This document shows, in pieces, positions 26,004-35,661 of a stretch of 64,000 nt of DNA. This stretch comes from an uncultured Lactobacillus sp. (GTDB lineage: Bacteria; Bacillota; Bacilli; Lactobacillales; Lactobacillaceae): positions 1 to 64,000 of the forward strand of contig CAMKZU010000006.1 of NCBI GenBank assembly GCA_946477855.1, in the 5' to 3' direction. The notes under the pieces are model-generated. The model saw only the letters and a program-made list of their open reading frames with translations, was not told where the DNA came from and ran no database searches. Made by a program: the position numbers and the translations under genes. Position 1 is the first letter of the stretch. Each line of letters starts with the position of its first letter.

Positions 26004-27357
26004 GTACTTAACAGTTTCGGACTTAAATTACTATATAACTCAAAAATTTAAAAACGATCCTTATTTACACAAAGTTTTTCTTCAAGGTGAATTGTCTAAT
26101 TTTCGTTATCGGCGTAATTCACATCAGTATTTTTCACTAAAAGATGAAAAATCGAAGATAAATGTGGTCATGTTTCGTTCATATTTTGATAAAGTGAAAT
26201 TTAAGCCTGAAGAAGGCATGAAAGTATATGTAACTGGCTATGTTAGCGTATATGGGCCACAGGGCTCTTACCAATTTTATGCCGAATCTATGGAGCCTGC
26301 AGGATTAGGGGCATTATATGAACAATTACAGCAATTGCAAAAAAAGCTGGCTAGTGAGGGGCTTTTTGATCAGAGATTTAAAAAATCACTTCCTCATTAT
26401 CCAGATTACATTGCTGTTGTAACGAGTGCTTCTGGTGCAGTAATCCATGATATCCTAGTAACTGTTAATAGGAGATTTCCTCATGCAGAAGTGGATTTGT
26501 TTCCAGCTCAAGTTCAGGGAGATTCTGCTGCTGACTCATTAATAGCGTCAATGAAGCAAATAGCTCAGTTTAAAGATAAATATGACGTTATGATCATTGG
26601 TAGAGGTGGAGGGTCGCTTGAAGATCTATGGCCCTTTAATGAGGAAAGCGTAGTACGACAAGTATTTGATATGAAAATGCCGGTCATTTCTTCTGTCGGT
26701 CATGAAACTGACACTACACTATGTGATTTAGTTGCTGATGTAAGAGCAGCAACTCCAACTGCTGCAGCCGAATACGCCACTCCTAATTTACCAGATGAAT
26801 TGATAAATATTCGCCAAATGCAAAACAGCCTTGTTTCCAGTATACAAAACATAATTAGGGTACGTCGTGATGCCTTAAGTCGCATTAATAATTCTGTTAT
26901 CATGAGAGAACCTGCAAGACTATATGATGAGCAGGCACAAACCTTAGACCTTTTACGAGACAGACTTCATAATGATATGGTGCGGCAATTGGAACGCAAA
27001 AGGCATAATTACCAGTTGGCAAAACAAAGCCTGATTACAGTCAGCCCCAATAAAAAAATCAAGTCTTTTTTGCAGCAAACAGATTTTTATTATCAGAGAT
27101 TAGTTGCTAATACAGAACATTTTTTACAGGGAAAACGTAATGTTTTAGGCCAATCAGAACAACAACTTAACGATTATGATCCCGACAGAATTTTACGAAG
27201 AGGATATGCATATGTTAAAGACCAAAAGAATAAAACTGTCAATTCCGTAAGTCAAATTGCGGTTAAAGATGAAATCAGCATCAAATTTAAAGATGGTTTA
27301 GCAACAGCAGTTATCAGTTCAATAAGGAGAGAAAAAAATGGCAACCAAGAAAAATAA
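25990..27357 (+). CDS. xseA: Exodeoxyribonuclease VII large subunit
   Basis: 455 residues. N-terminal OB fold (about 5-100), then the catalytic domain with IIGRGGGSLEDLWPFN, a family hallmark, and a helical C-terminal region. Degrades single-stranded DNA together with XseB. Start ATG after GAGGAG, inside the end of folD; its end overlaps xseB by 20 bases. Confidence 0.96.
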   Translation: MESSKYLTVSDLNYYITQKFKNDPYLHKVFLQGELSNFRYRRNSHQYFSLKDEKSKINVVMFRSYFDKVKFKPEEGMKVYVTGYVSVYGPQGSYQFYAESMEPAGLGALYEQLQQLQKKLASEGLFDQRFKKSLPHYPDYIAVVTSASGAVIHDILVTVNRRFPHAEVDLFPAQVQGDSAADSLIASMKQIAQFKDKYDVMIIGRGGGSLEDLWPFNEESVVRQVFDMKMPVISSVGHETDTTLCDLVADVRAATPTAAAEYATPNLPDELINIRQMQNSLVSSIQNIIRVRRDALSRINNSVIMREPARLYDEQAQTLDLLRDRLHNDMVRQLERKRHNYQLAKQSLITVSPNKKIKSFLQQTDFYYQRLVANTEHFLQGKRNVLGQSEQQLNDYDPDRILRRGYAYVKDQKNKTVNSVSQIAVKDEISIKFKDGLATAVISSIRREKNGNQEK

Positions 27358-27580
27358 TTTTGAAGAGGAATTGACTGAATTACAAACAATTGTTAATAAC
27401 TTAGAAAAAGGCGATATTCCTTTGGAGGATGCACTTGAGCAGTTTAAAGCTGGAAAAAAATTAAGTAATGATTTAAATAAAAAATTAACTGAAGCCGAAG
27501 AAACAGTAGCTAAATTAATTGATAGTGATGGAACAGAGCATAAGCTTGATCCTAATGATGCTGCTGCCCCTGAAAAATAG
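27338..27580 (+). CDS. xseB: Exodeoxyribonuclease VII small subunit
   Basis: 80 residues with the family core FEEELTELQTIVNNLEKGD and EDALEQFKAG, a two-helix protein that binds the large subunit in several copies. ATG after AAGGAGAG within the 3' end of xseA. Confidence 0.94.
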   Translation: MATKKNNFEEELTELQTIVNNLEKGDIPLEDALEQFKAGKKLSNDLNKKLTEAEETVAKLIDSDGTEHKLDPNDAAAPEK

Positions 27581-27592
27581 AGAAGATTTGAC

Positions 27593-28459
27593 ATGAATTT
27601 TAAAGAATTTAAAGAAAAGTGGACTCCGATAGTAGATAGTTACTTAAAAGAACATTTGACAAGTGAAGTTTCTGACAAGCAAATAAGTCAGATTATGTCT
27701 TATTCAGTAATGGCTGGAGGCAAAAGGTTGCGTCCCCTGCTTTTTTTAGCAACGCTTGACGCACTTAAAGTAAAAATAAATGACGAAGAAGTCAGAATTG
27801 CAAGTGGAATTGAGCTGATTCACACTTATTCGTTAATTCATGATGACTTGCCGGCTATGGATAATGACGATTATCGCAGAGGAAAATTAACGAGTCACAA
27901 AAAATGGGGGGAAGCTGAAGCCATCCTTGCTGGAGATGCTTTATTACCAATGGGTATTGAATGGATTTCTGAGGGCAGTAATTCAGCTAAATTAGTTAAA
28001 ATAATTACCCAAGCTGTTGGTCCTAACGGCATGGTTGGTGGACAATATTTAGACATTGATTCTACCAATAATGATAGTGTCGCAAACAATTCTGCATTTA
28101 TTAATAAAATGGAGTGGTTAAAAACAGGTTGCTTAATTAAAGCGTGTGTCGCAATGGCAGTTGAATATGGTGATGCTAATTCTTCTCAAAAAAAGACGCT
28201 AATTCAGTTTGCTGAAGATTTTGGAAGATCATATCAAATTTATGATGATTTAGTAGATGTGGTTGAAACTTCTGCAGAGGCGGGTAAAAAAACTCATAAA
28301 GATTTAGAAAGCGGCAAAAATAATACCTTGACTTTGCTTGGTATTTCAAGAAGTCGTAAAGAGCTGACTGATTTAATGATTGATGCTCAAAAGTGCTTAA
28401 AATCTGTTGATGCGAATGTTTTAGCTGGATTTCTTGATTTATATAAAAAGGTATTGTAA
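27593..28459 (+). CDS. ispA: Farnesyl diphosphate synthase (polyprenyl synthetase)
   Basis: 288 residues. The two Asp-rich motifs are DDLPAMDND (first, about 83-91) and DDLVD (second, about 220), binding Mg-diphosphate of DMAPP/IPP. Makes farnesyl diphosphate for undecaprenyl carrier synthesis. The weak AGAAGA box before ATG suggests coupling to xseB, twelve bases upstream. Confidence 0.94.
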   Translation: MNFKEFKEKWTPIVDSYLKEHLTSEVSDKQISQIMSYSVMAGGKRLRPLLFLATLDALKVKINDEEVRIASGIELIHTYSLIHDDLPAMDNDDYRRGKLTSHKKWGEAEAILAGDALLPMGIEWISEGSNSAKLVKIITQAVGPNGMVGGQYLDIDSTNNDSVANNSAFINKMEWLKTGCLIKACVAMAVEYGDANSSQKKTLIQFAEDFGRSYQIYDDLVDVVETSAEAGKKTHKDLESGKNNTLTLLGISRSRKELTDLMIDAQKCLKSVDANVLAGFLDLYKKVL

Positions 28460-29272
28460 ATGGTCAAAGAAAGAGCGGATGTATTATTAGTCAGACAAGG
28501 CATGTTTCATTCTCGAACTCAGGCTCAACGGGCGATCATGGCAGGGTTAGTATCAGATCATAATCATCAGAGAATTGATAAAAGTGGTACTAACTTACCG
28601 GTTGATGAAAAGTTTTTTGTAAAAAAATCGGATAAAAAGTATGTCTCAAGGGGTGGTTTTAAACTGGCTAAGGCCTTAAGATCTTTTCAAATTGACTTGA
28701 CCAATAAAATTTGCCTAGACATCGGTGCTTCTACTGGGGGATTTACTGATGTCGCTTTACAAAATAAGGCTAAGATGGTTTATGCCCTCGATGTAGGATA
28801 CAATCAACTTGCTTGGCAATTGCGTGATGATCCGCGCGTTATAGTAATGGAGAAGCAAAATTTTCGTTACAGTAAGCCTGAAGATTTTACTCATGGTCAA
28901 CCTGATTTTGCAATGACTGATGTTTCCTTTATTTCTTTAGATTTAATTATGCCGCCAATGTTTCAGATTCTAAAAGATAAATGTGAAGCTGTTTGTCTGA
29001 TAAAGCCTCAATTTGAAGCTGGTCCAGAACATGTCGGTAAACATGGCATAGTACATGATCATGATGTCCATTGTGCCGTTATCAGACATACCATTGATCA
29101 GGCAAGGGCCAATGGCTTTAACGTGCTCAGCCTTGATTATTCACCAATAAAAGGTGGTAAAGGCAATATTGAGTTTTTGATACATCTACAAAAAGACGAA
29201 AAAGATGGTGGTAAATTAATATGGTCTGGGAACCCAGAAGATATAGTTGCTCAGGCTGTTGCCAATCTTTAG
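28460..29272 (+). CDS. tlyA: TlyA family rRNA (cytidine-2'-O)-methyltransferase
   Basis: 270 residues: an N-terminal S4 RNA-binding domain (about 1-60, ADVLLVRQGMFHSRTQAQ) and an FtsJ-like SAM-methyltransferase domain with LDIGASTGGFTDVAL as motif I. Often misannotated as hemolysin. ATG begins one base after the ispA stop. In many Firmicutes an argR/ahrC gene lies between tlyA and recN; it is absent here. Confidence 0.92.
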   Translation: MVKERADVLLVRQGMFHSRTQAQRAIMAGLVSDHNHQRIDKSGTNLPVDEKFFVKKSDKKYVSRGGFKLAKALRSFQIDLTNKICLDIGASTGGFTDVALQNKAKMVYALDVGYNQLAWQLRDDPRVIVMEKQNFRYSKPEDFTHGQPDFAMTDVSFISLDLIMPPMFQILKDKCEAVCLIKPQFEAGPEHVGKHGIVHDHDVHCAVIRHTIDQARANGFNVLSLDYSPIKGGKGNIEFLIHLQKDEKDGGKLIWSGNPEDIVAQAVANL

Positions 29273-29281
29273 GAGAAAAAA

Positions 29282-30970
29282 ATGTTAGTTGAACTGGATA
29301 TTAAAAATTTTGCAATTATTAAAGCATTGAAGGTTCGCTTTCAAGAAAATATGACTGTGCTAATAGGTGAAACTGGTGCGGGTAAATCAATTATTATCGA
29401 TGCAGTTTCATTATTAATGGGAAGTCGCAGTCAAAAAGAAATGATCCGTAGCGGTGAAAAAAAAGCTGTTATTACCGGCTTGTTTGATATTGATCATGAA
29501 TCTAAAAAAATTGCTGCAATTTGTGATAAGTACGGTATACCTGATGCAGATAAGCAATTAATCATCAGCCGGGAAATAGCTGCTAAGGGAAGAAATATTG
29601 TTCGCATAAATGGACAATTAACTACAATTAATGTATTAAAAGAATTAGGTAATTTTCTGGTTGATATTCATGGTCAAAATGATCAACAAATATTGATGGA
29701 TCAAGATCGACAAATTGATCTGGTCGATAATTATGCTCCTGCAGTATTTAAAGAGGAACTTCATCTTTATCAGAATAATTTTAAAAAATGGCAAAAATTA
29801 ACTTCTCAAATTAATCATTTGCATAAAGATGCCCAGGAACTGGCTCAAAAACAAGATATATTATCTTTTCAGAATGATGAATTGTCCAAAGCTGATCTGC
29901 AAGATCCTCATGAAGACGATCAGCTAGAAGAAGAATATAACGAACTAAATAACTACCAAAAAATTGTCGATACTGCTAATTATTTAATGCAATTGTATGA
30001 TGATGAAGACCATGGCATTGAAACTCTGTTGGGTAATGCTCAAGGAGCAGCCAGCGAGTTAACGGAATATGGCGCTAAATTCAAAGATATTGCCAAGACT
30101 ATTGATGACGGAGTTTTTGCTTTAAGTGATGCCCGGAGTGAATTATCAAATGTGCTTGATGAAATGGATTTTGATGAGGAAAGATTTCAATACGTTTCAA
30201 ACAGGTTAGATTTGCTTAATTCATTGAAGAAAAAATATGGTCCTTCATTAGAAGATGTTTTTGCCTTTTATGCCAAAATTCAAAAAGAATTGAGTCAATA
30301 CGAGACAGGTGGACTCGATGAAGAAAAGTTGCAAAAGCAGCTTAATATTCTGGAAGAAAAACTCAAAACTGAAGCGCAAAATCTTCATGAGACGAGGAAA
30401 AAAGTAGCCGCAACACTTGAAAGTAAAATCAAACAGGAATTAGCGGATTTATATATGGCAAAAGCTCGTTTTAGGATTGATTTTTCGACAACAAAAACTT
30501 TTAGTAATAAAGGCACTGATAATATTGTCTTCTTAATAGCACCAAATCCCGGCGAAGAACTAATGCCTCTGGTCAAGATCGTATCTGGCGGTGAACAGTC
30601 ACGGCTGATACTGGCATTGAAAGCAATCTTTAGCAAAGTTGAACCTGTAGGTACAATGATTTTTGATGAAATTGATACTGGGGTTTCTGGCCGTGTCTCA
30701 GCAGCAATAGGTCAAAAATTGCACTCAATTGGAGAAAATAAGCAAGTAATCGCCATAACACACTCACCACAAGTTGCTGCTGCTAGTGATCAAAAATATT
30801 TAGTAGCCAAAAAAGTTGAAGATGGTGCTACATACACCCAAATAGGTCCATTAACTCAAGAGGAAACAGTGACTGCGATTGCAGAAATGATGGCCGGAAG
30901 CGATGTAACACAAGCAGCTAAGCAAAATGCTAAAGACCTGATGAAAAGTTTTAAAAGGAAGAAGAAATGA
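29282..30970 (+). CDS. recN: DNA repair protein RecN
   Basis: 562 residues, SMC-like. N-terminal Walker A GETGAGKSI (about 32-40), a central coiled coil (about 155-370), the ABC signature VSGGEQSRLILAL and Walker B MIFDEIDTG near the C-terminus. Acts in recombinational double-strand break repair. ATG after TAGGAG. No LexA box seen at its own start. Confidence 0.96.
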   Translation: MLVELDIKNFAIIKALKVRFQENMTVLIGETGAGKSIIIDAVSLLMGSRSQKEMIRSGEKKAVITGLFDIDHESKKIAAICDKYGIPDADKQLIISREIAAKGRNIVRINGQLTTINVLKELGNFLVDIHGQNDQQILMDQDRQIDLVDNYAPAVFKEELHLYQNNFKKWQKLTSQINHLHKDAQELAQKQDILSFQNDELSKADLQDPHEDDQLEEEYNELNNYQKIVDTANYLMQLYDDEDHGIETLLGNAQGAASELTEYGAKFKDIAKTIDDGVFALSDARSELSNVLDEMDFDEERFQYVSNRLDLLNSLKKKYGPSLEDVFAFYAKIQKELSQYETGGLDEEKLQKQLNILEEKLKTEAQNLHETRKKVAATLESKIKQELADLYMAKARFRIDFSTTKTFSNKGTDNIVFLIAPNPGEELMPLVKIVSGGEQSRLILALKAIFSKVEPVGTMIFDEIDTGVSGRVSAAIGQKLHSIGENKQVIAITHSPQVAAASDQKYLVAKKVEDGATYTQIGPLTQEETVTAIAEMMAGSDVTQAAKQNAKDLMKSFKRKKK

Positions 30971-31854
30971 TACTTGTTGAAAAAGTAACTTTGAATGAAA
31001 AAGAAATTAGACAGGCAAATGAACTAACTGAAAAAGTTAAAAAAGCTGATAAAACTTATTCAAATTTTTACTTAAGTAATCAATTTAATTATTTTCAAGA
31101 TATGCCAACTTTCATTTTGGCTTATGATGAAAATAAGTTAGTTGGGTTAACTATGCTATATGCAGATGAGTGTCCTGAAGAAGAGGTGGAAGTCAACTTA
31201 GAAGTTGCTCCGGAATTTCGCAGACAACAGATTGCTACAGGAATGTTTGAGCATGCGAAAAGAATTATGGTGCAATATGGTTATCACAAATGGGTGTTTG
31301 TGACAGAGAAAGTCTTTTTAGAAAAAAATCCAAGTTTTTTGAAAAATATGAGTTTAAAAGTTGTTCCAGAAGATTCAGATTATTATATGCGAACTGTAGA
31401 ACCAGTAATGATTGAAAAGACTGACAAATTAAACCAAGTTCTAGCAGTTAAGCCTTTAACAATGAGCTATGTTGATCAAGTTGCTAAGGCTCACAGCCGT
31501 GCATTTGGGGAAGATGTTGAAACTTCTACTAAATATATCAAGAATTCCCTGGCAGATAAAAATACTAAAAGCTTTATTTTATTAAAAGTAAATGAAGTTG
31601 CTGGCTATTGTGCTGTGGATCATGGTGAAAATGAGGACTATTTCTTCGGATTGTTTATTGATAAGCCATTTCGTGGACAAGGTTTTGGCACTTTTTTTAT
31701 TAAAAAGATGACTGCAATTTTGCAAAAGGAAGGTAGCAGCGTTTTTGCTTTAAATGCTGATGTTGACAATAAAGCAGCAATTCACATTTATGAAAAAGCT
31801 GGCTTCAAAATATTAAGCGAAACATTGTATTTAAAAAGCCAAGAATCGTATTGA
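30967..31854 (+). CDS. GNAT family acetyltransferase with two GNAT domains
   Basis: 295 residues with two acetyl-CoA-binding domains: the first has VAPEFRRQQIATGMFEHA (about 78-95) and the second the better preserved FIDKPFRGQGFGTFFIKKM (about 238-256). The substrate is unknown. Its ATG overlaps the recN stop, so it is coupled to recN. The last bases form half of a hairpin that runs past the stop codon. Confidence 0.8.
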   Translation: MILVEKVTLNEKEIRQANELTEKVKKADKTYSNFYLSNQFNYFQDMPTFILAYDENKLVGLTMLYADECPEEEVEVNLEVAPEFRRQQIATGMFEHAKRIMVQYGYHKWVFVTEKVFLEKNPSFLKNMSLKVVPEDSDYYMRTVEPVMIEKTDKLNQVLAVKPLTMSYVDQVAKAHSRAFGEDVETSTKYIKNSLADKNTKSFILLKVNEVAGYCAVDHGENEDYFFGLFIDKPFRGQGFGTFFIKKMTAILQKEGSSVFALNADVDNKAAIHIYEKAGFKILSETLYLKSQESY

Positions 31855-31874
31855 TTCTTGGCAATGCGTTTTTA
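31838..31874 (+). terminator. Imperfect terminator at the end of the GNAT gene
   Basis: A 10-bp perfect stem GCCAAGAATC (31838-31847) with GATTCTTGGC (31853-31862) that spans the stop codon; the T run begins seven bases later, which makes it a poor intrinsic terminator. Confidence 0.4.
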
Positions 31875-31886
31875 TAATTAAATTTA

Positions 31887-32162
31887 TTATGCGAAATCAA
31901 TTCTAAATATAGTATCAATATCAACTATTTTAATTAGTTTTTTATTTGCTAAACGTAAAATAAAACGACCTGCAGAAACACGTTTTATGATTTGTCCGAT
32001 TTCACTCGTTCCGTCTTGATAACTTACCAATACATAGGAGCGATGGACTAGGGCGCTATTAAGAGCAGCTAATATTTCATAGTAGTATTGACTGTAAATA
32101 CTTAATTTATCTTCATCATAATCGAAAAAATAGTGATAAATTTTCTTAAGTGAGTTTTTCAT
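31887..32162 (-). CDS. Small YolD-like protein under SOS-type control
   Basis: 91 residues, beginning MKNSLKKIYHYFFDYDEDK. The C-terminal half (HRSYVLVSYQDGTSEIGQII..SAGRFILRLANKK) resembles the small beta-barrel of YolD-like proteins, which in Firmicutes often accompany DinB/UmuC polymerases; the match is distant. ATG 32162 is preceded by AAGGGGTGG; a TTG one codon earlier is less likely. No polymerase gene is adjacent. Its promoter contains one LexA-type box in the spacer and another just downstream, so DNA damage control is strongly suggested. Confidence 0.65.
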   Translation of the reverse strand: MKNSLKKIYHYFFDYDEDKLSIYSQYYYEILAALNSALVHRSYVLVSYQDGTSEIGQIIKRVSAGRFILRLANKKLIKIVDIDTIFRIDFA

Positions 32163-32184
32163 CAAACCACCCCTTAGAGTTAAC

Positions 32185-32198
32185 CGAACATTTGTTTG
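32185..32198 (-). promoter_or_regulatory. LexA (SOS) box 1
   Basis: CGAACATTTGTTTG fits the Gram-positive SOS box CGAACNNNNGTTCG at ten of the defined positions except the last C/G pair. It lies between the -10 element and the start codon of the small gene, where bound LexA would block elongation. Confidence 0.7.
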
Positions 32199-32207
32199 AC
32201 AAATTAT

Positions 32208-32236
32208 ATTATAAGAACATTTGTTCCAAAAAACAA
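32208..32236 (-). promoter_or_regulatory. Promoter of the small SOS-type gene, with LexA box 2
   Basis: Minus-strand TTGTTT (32236-32231) and consensus TATAAT (32213-32208), spacer exactly 17. The spacer contains a near-palindromic LexA-type box GGAACAAATGTTCT (32227-32214). Two boxes 29 bases apart would give tight repression. Confidence 0.75.
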
Positions 32237-32350
32237 GTATTTAAGTAAATTTTTTTAAGAGAATTTTGATTTGATGAAAATATCATAACTTGAAAATATT
32301 TTCATTTTAGTGCAAACTAGATACAATAGCTTTTTGTAAGGGAGTATGGC

Positions 32351-32965
32351 ATGGCAGAAAAAGGTTTGTTACTTGTTCTTTCTGGCCCTTCGGGAGTAGG
32401 TAAGGGTACCGTTAAAAGTGCAATCGTGAAAAATAAAGTTTTTCCGTTTGAATATTCAGTATCAATGACTACCAGGAAACCAAGGCCTGGAGAAATAAAC
32501 GGCAAGGACTATTATTTTGTTACTCAAGAACGGTTTAAGCAGGCTATCAGTCAAAATGAACTTTTGGAGTATAATCAATATGTAAATAATTTTTATGGCA
32601 CTCCTAAGGCACCAGTGAAAAAAATGCTTGATGAAGGTAAGGACGTGCTTTTAGAAATTGATGTCAATGGTGCTAAGAAGGTTAGGAAACAGATGCCTGA
32701 TGGTGTCTTCATCTTTTTAACACCACCTGATTTACATACTTTGCATACTAGATTAGAAAATCGGGGTACTGAATCCGAGGATGTAATTATGGGTCGAATA
32801 AAACAGGCTCGTCAAGAAATTCTGGTAATGCAGGATTATGATTATGCAGTAGTTAATGATACAGTAGCAAATGCTGTTGATCATATAAAAGCGATTGTTG
32901 AAGCTGAACACGTGAGTGTTAAACGTGTCATTGATACATATCGGAAAATGGTTAAGGAGGATTAA
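32351..32965 (+). CDS. gmk: Guanylate kinase
   Basis: Phosphorylates GMP to GDP. Walker [12 protein letters not shown] (about 11-21) and the GMP-binding region [17 protein letters not shown]; 204 residues. ATG after GGGAG. First gene of the gmk-rpoZ pair, the usual order ahead of priA. Confidence 0.97.
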   Translation: MAEKGLLLVLSGPSGVGKGTVKSAIVKNKVFPFEYSVSMTTRKPRPGEINGKDYYFVTQERFKQAISQNELLEYNQYVNNFYGTPKAPVKKMLDEGKDVLLEIDVNGAKKVRKQMPDGVFIFLTPPDLHTLHTRLENRGTESEDVIMGRIKQARQEILVMQDYDYAVVNDTVANAVDHIKAIVEAEHVSVKRVIDTYRKMVKED

Positions 32966-32966
32966 A

Positions 32967-33185
32967 TTGAGAGTTACGTATCCATCTATAGATAAATTGT
33001 TGGCACAGGTTGATTCGAGATATTCTTTATCAGTTCTTGCTGCAAAAAGAGCACACGAACTTGAGGACGGCGAACCTGAAGCTCTGAAAAATTATAAATC
33101 ACAAAAACCAGTTGGCAAAGCTTTAGAAGAAATCGAAGCTGGCAAAGTTACCGTTGATCCCAAGCATCGTGAGGTTAATCAGTAA
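32967..33185 (+). CDS. rpoZ: RNA polymerase omega subunit
   Basis: 72 residues; [21 protein letters not shown] with the conserved AAKRAHEL segment. Helps assemble the beta' subunit. The start is TTG 32967, placed seven bases after AAGGAGG and one base after the gmk stop; the frame continues upstream inside gmk but without a ribosome-binding site. Confidence 0.93.
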   Translation: MRVTYPSIDKLLAQVDSRYSLSVLAAKRAHELEDGEPEALKNYKSQKPVGKALEEIEAGKVTVDPKHREVNQ

Positions 33186-33198
33186 TTAATAAAGTTTT

Positions 33199-33235
33199 AT
33201 GACCTCCATCCTAAGAAAGATGGAGGTCATTTTTT
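33199..33235 (+). terminator. Terminator after rpoZ
   Basis: Perfect 12-bp stem ATGACCTCCATC (33199-33210) with 33219-33230, followed by six T. It lies right before the priA ribosome-binding site, so priA needs read-through or its own promoter. Confidence 0.85.
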
Positions 33236-33247
33236 AAAGGTGATTAA

Positions 33248-35647
33248 ATGATTGCACAGGTTATTGTTGATGTTGCAGCTAAGCAAACAGATCGCATTTT
33301 TGAATATCATATTCCTAATGAGTTAGGTGAAGTAGAAATTGGCTCCAGGGTTTTTGTGCCTTTTGGTCCACGCAAGTTACAAGGTTTCGTAGTTGGTTTG
33401 AGTAACAAAAGTCAATATCAAGGTAAATTGAAAGACTTGCTTTTGGTGGTAGATGAAATGCCCCCTCTAACCTCTGAATTAATTAAATTATCAAAAGATT
33501 TGGCTGATCATGTTTATTCTTATCGAATTACTATTCTTAAAACAATGCTTCCTAGAGTTATGCGTGCCAATTATCGTAAAATTCTGGTACCGGAATCTTC
33601 TAAAGCAAAAAAAATGACTATTTTTCAAGGAAAGCCGTTAGATTTAAATACGATTAATGATAATAAACAAATTGCTGAAATTCGCAAATTGTTAAGGACA
33701 AATATGGCCAAAATTGAGTATGTTGTTGAAAATCGGGCTCGGGTCAAAACTGAAAATGAATATTCACTAACGAATAATAAAAAAGAATATATAAATATAT
33801 ATGAATCTTTAAGAAAAAATGCTGTTAAACAAAAGCAGCTCATTATGTATATAATTGAAAATTACGATAAATTTCCAAAAATGCAGAAAGAGATCGAAAA
33901 TAATGCAAATCTCAGCACTGTTTCATTAACGAATGCTGTCAAAAGAGGCTGGCTTAAAAAAAAACCGGCTGAAATTTATCGTGATCCACTGACAAAATAT
34001 GAGCAGGAAGAAAAATCAGATAAAAAAATCAAGCTTAACACTGAACAAAAGAACGCATTAGCTAAAATAGAACCAGCAATCATCAAGAAAAAAGCACGTA
34101 CTTTTTTATTAGAAGGTGTTACTGGCAGTGGTAAGACAGAAGTCTACTTAAATGCTATAAGTACTACTTTAAATGCTGGAAAAAATGCCTTAATGATGGT
34201 TCCTGAAATATCCTTAACCCCGCAAATGGTAAGCCAAGTGAAGAATCGTTTTGGTCAGCAAGTAGCAGTTCTACACAGTGGATTATCAGAAGGAGAACTG
34301 TATGATGAATGGCGTCGCATACGCCGAGGCGAAGCACGCGTTGTTGTTGGTGCTCGAAGTGCTGTCTTTGCTCCTTTAAAGAATATTGGATTAATAGTGA
34401 TAGACGAAGAGCATGAATCTTCTTATAAACAAGAAGATAATCCGCGTTATCATGCTAGAGATGTTGCAGTTTGGCGCAGCAACTATAACTCATGTCCCCT
34501 TGTGTTAGGCAGCGCAACACCCTCATTAGGAAGCAGAGCTCGAGCACAAAAAGATGTTTATCAATTATTGAGACTACCACATCGTGCTAACCAGCAAAGT
34601 TTGCCAGAAGTTAAGTTAATAGACTTAAAAAAGGCTCATTTTAATGGTGGGCAATTTGACCTATCTATTCAACTGGTTGAGGCAATAAAAAAAAGGATTG
34701 CCAAAAAAGAACAAGTTATTTTAATGCTAAATAGGAGAGGCTTCGCCAACTTTATGTTATGTCGTGAATGCGGCTATGTTATGAAATGTCCAAATTGCGA
34801 CTTATCTTTGACAATGCATAAAGATACTAATAAAATGCAGTGTCATTATTGTGGCTTTTCTACTGCGATTCCTGAAAAATGTCCTAATTGTCAAAGCACA
34901 AAAATCCGCTTCTTGGGTACCGGCACACAAAAAATTATGACAGAGCTTGAAAAAATAATACCAGGTTGCCGTATTTTGCGAATGGATGTTGATACTACAC
35001 GAAGAAAAGGATCATTTAAAAGGATCTTAGATGCTTTTGGCAATCGTGAAGCAGATATCCTGCTAGGTACGCAAATGATTGCCAAAGGACTGGATTTTCC
35101 CAATGTGACCTTAGTAGGCGTTGTTAATGCTGATACGGGATTATGGTTACCAGATTACAACGCCTCTGAAAGAACGTTTGAGTTGTTAACACAAGTGGCA
35201 GGACGAGCTGGACGAGCCCAAAAGAAAGGTGAGGTAATTATCCAAACTTTTAATCCTGATCACTATGCTATTAAACTAGCTGAAACTCAGGACTATGAGC
35301 AATTTTATCAGTATGAAATGCGTGTTCGTCATGCTGGCAATTATCCGCCTTATTTTTACACGGTGCTAGTTTCTGTTGCGGCCAAAAATGAACAAAATGC
35401 TGCTAGAGAAGCTTTTAGAATTAAAAAATGGTTACAACCAAAATTACACCAATCAACAATAGTTTTAGGTCCAACCCCTAGTGCAATTTCTCGCTTAAAA
35501 AATCAATATTATTATCAAATACTGGTAAAATATAAAAAAGAGGATAATTTAAACAAGTTATTACACCAAATTCAAGACTCAGCGCAAAAGGTTAAAAAAT
35601 ATGGTTTGTCTGTTTATATTGATAATGAACCAGAGCGCATAATGTAA
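33248..35647 (+). CDS. priA: Primosomal protein N' (replication restart helicase)
   Basis: 799 residues. N-terminal DNA-binding domain, Walker A GVTGSGKTEVY (about 294-304), Walker B VIDEEHESS, and two zinc-binding cysteine clusters (CRECGYVMKCPNC and CHYCGF..CPNC, about 515-550). The later helicase motifs TQMIAKGLDFPN and QVAGRAGRA are complete. Restarts stalled forks. ATG after AAAGGTG. Confidence 0.96.
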   Translation: MIAQVIVDVAAKQTDRIFEYHIPNELGEVEIGSRVFVPFGPRKLQGFVVGLSNKSQYQGKLKDLLLVVDEMPPLTSELIKLSKDLADHVYSYRITILKTMLPRVMRANYRKILVPESSKAKKMTIFQGKPLDLNTINDNKQIAEIRKLLRTNMAKIEYVVENRARVKTENEYSLTNNKKEYINIYESLRKNAVKQKQLIMYIIENYDKFPKMQKEIENNANLSTVSLTNAVKRGWLKKKPAEIYRDPLTKYEQEEKSDKKIKLNTEQKNALAKIEPAIIKKKARTFLLEGVTGSGKTEVYLNAISTTLNAGKNALMMVPEISLTPQMVSQVKNRFGQQVAVLHSGLSEGELYDEWRRIRRGEARVVVGARSAVFAPLKNIGLIVIDEEHESSYKQEDNPRYHARDVAVWRSNYNSCPLVLGSATPSLGSRARAQKDVYQLLRLPHRANQQSLPEVKLIDLKKAHFNGGQFDLSIQLVEAIKKRIAKKEQVILMLNRRGFANFMLCRECGYVMKCPNCDLSLTMHKDTNKMQCHYCGFSTAIPEKCPNCQSTKIRFLGTGTQKIMTELEKIIPGCRILRMDVDTTRRKGSFKRILDAFGNREADILLGTQMIAKGLDFPNVTLVGVVNADTGLWLPDYNASERTFELLTQVAGRAGRAQKKGEVIIQTFNPDHYAIKLAETQDYEQFYQYEMRVRHAGNYPPYFYTVLVSVAAKNEQNAAREAFRIKKWLQPKLHQSTIVLGPTPSAISRLKNQYYYQILVKYKKEDNLNKLLHQIQDSAQKVKKYGLSVYIDNEPERIM

Positions 35648-35661
35648 AGGGGAAATGATTA

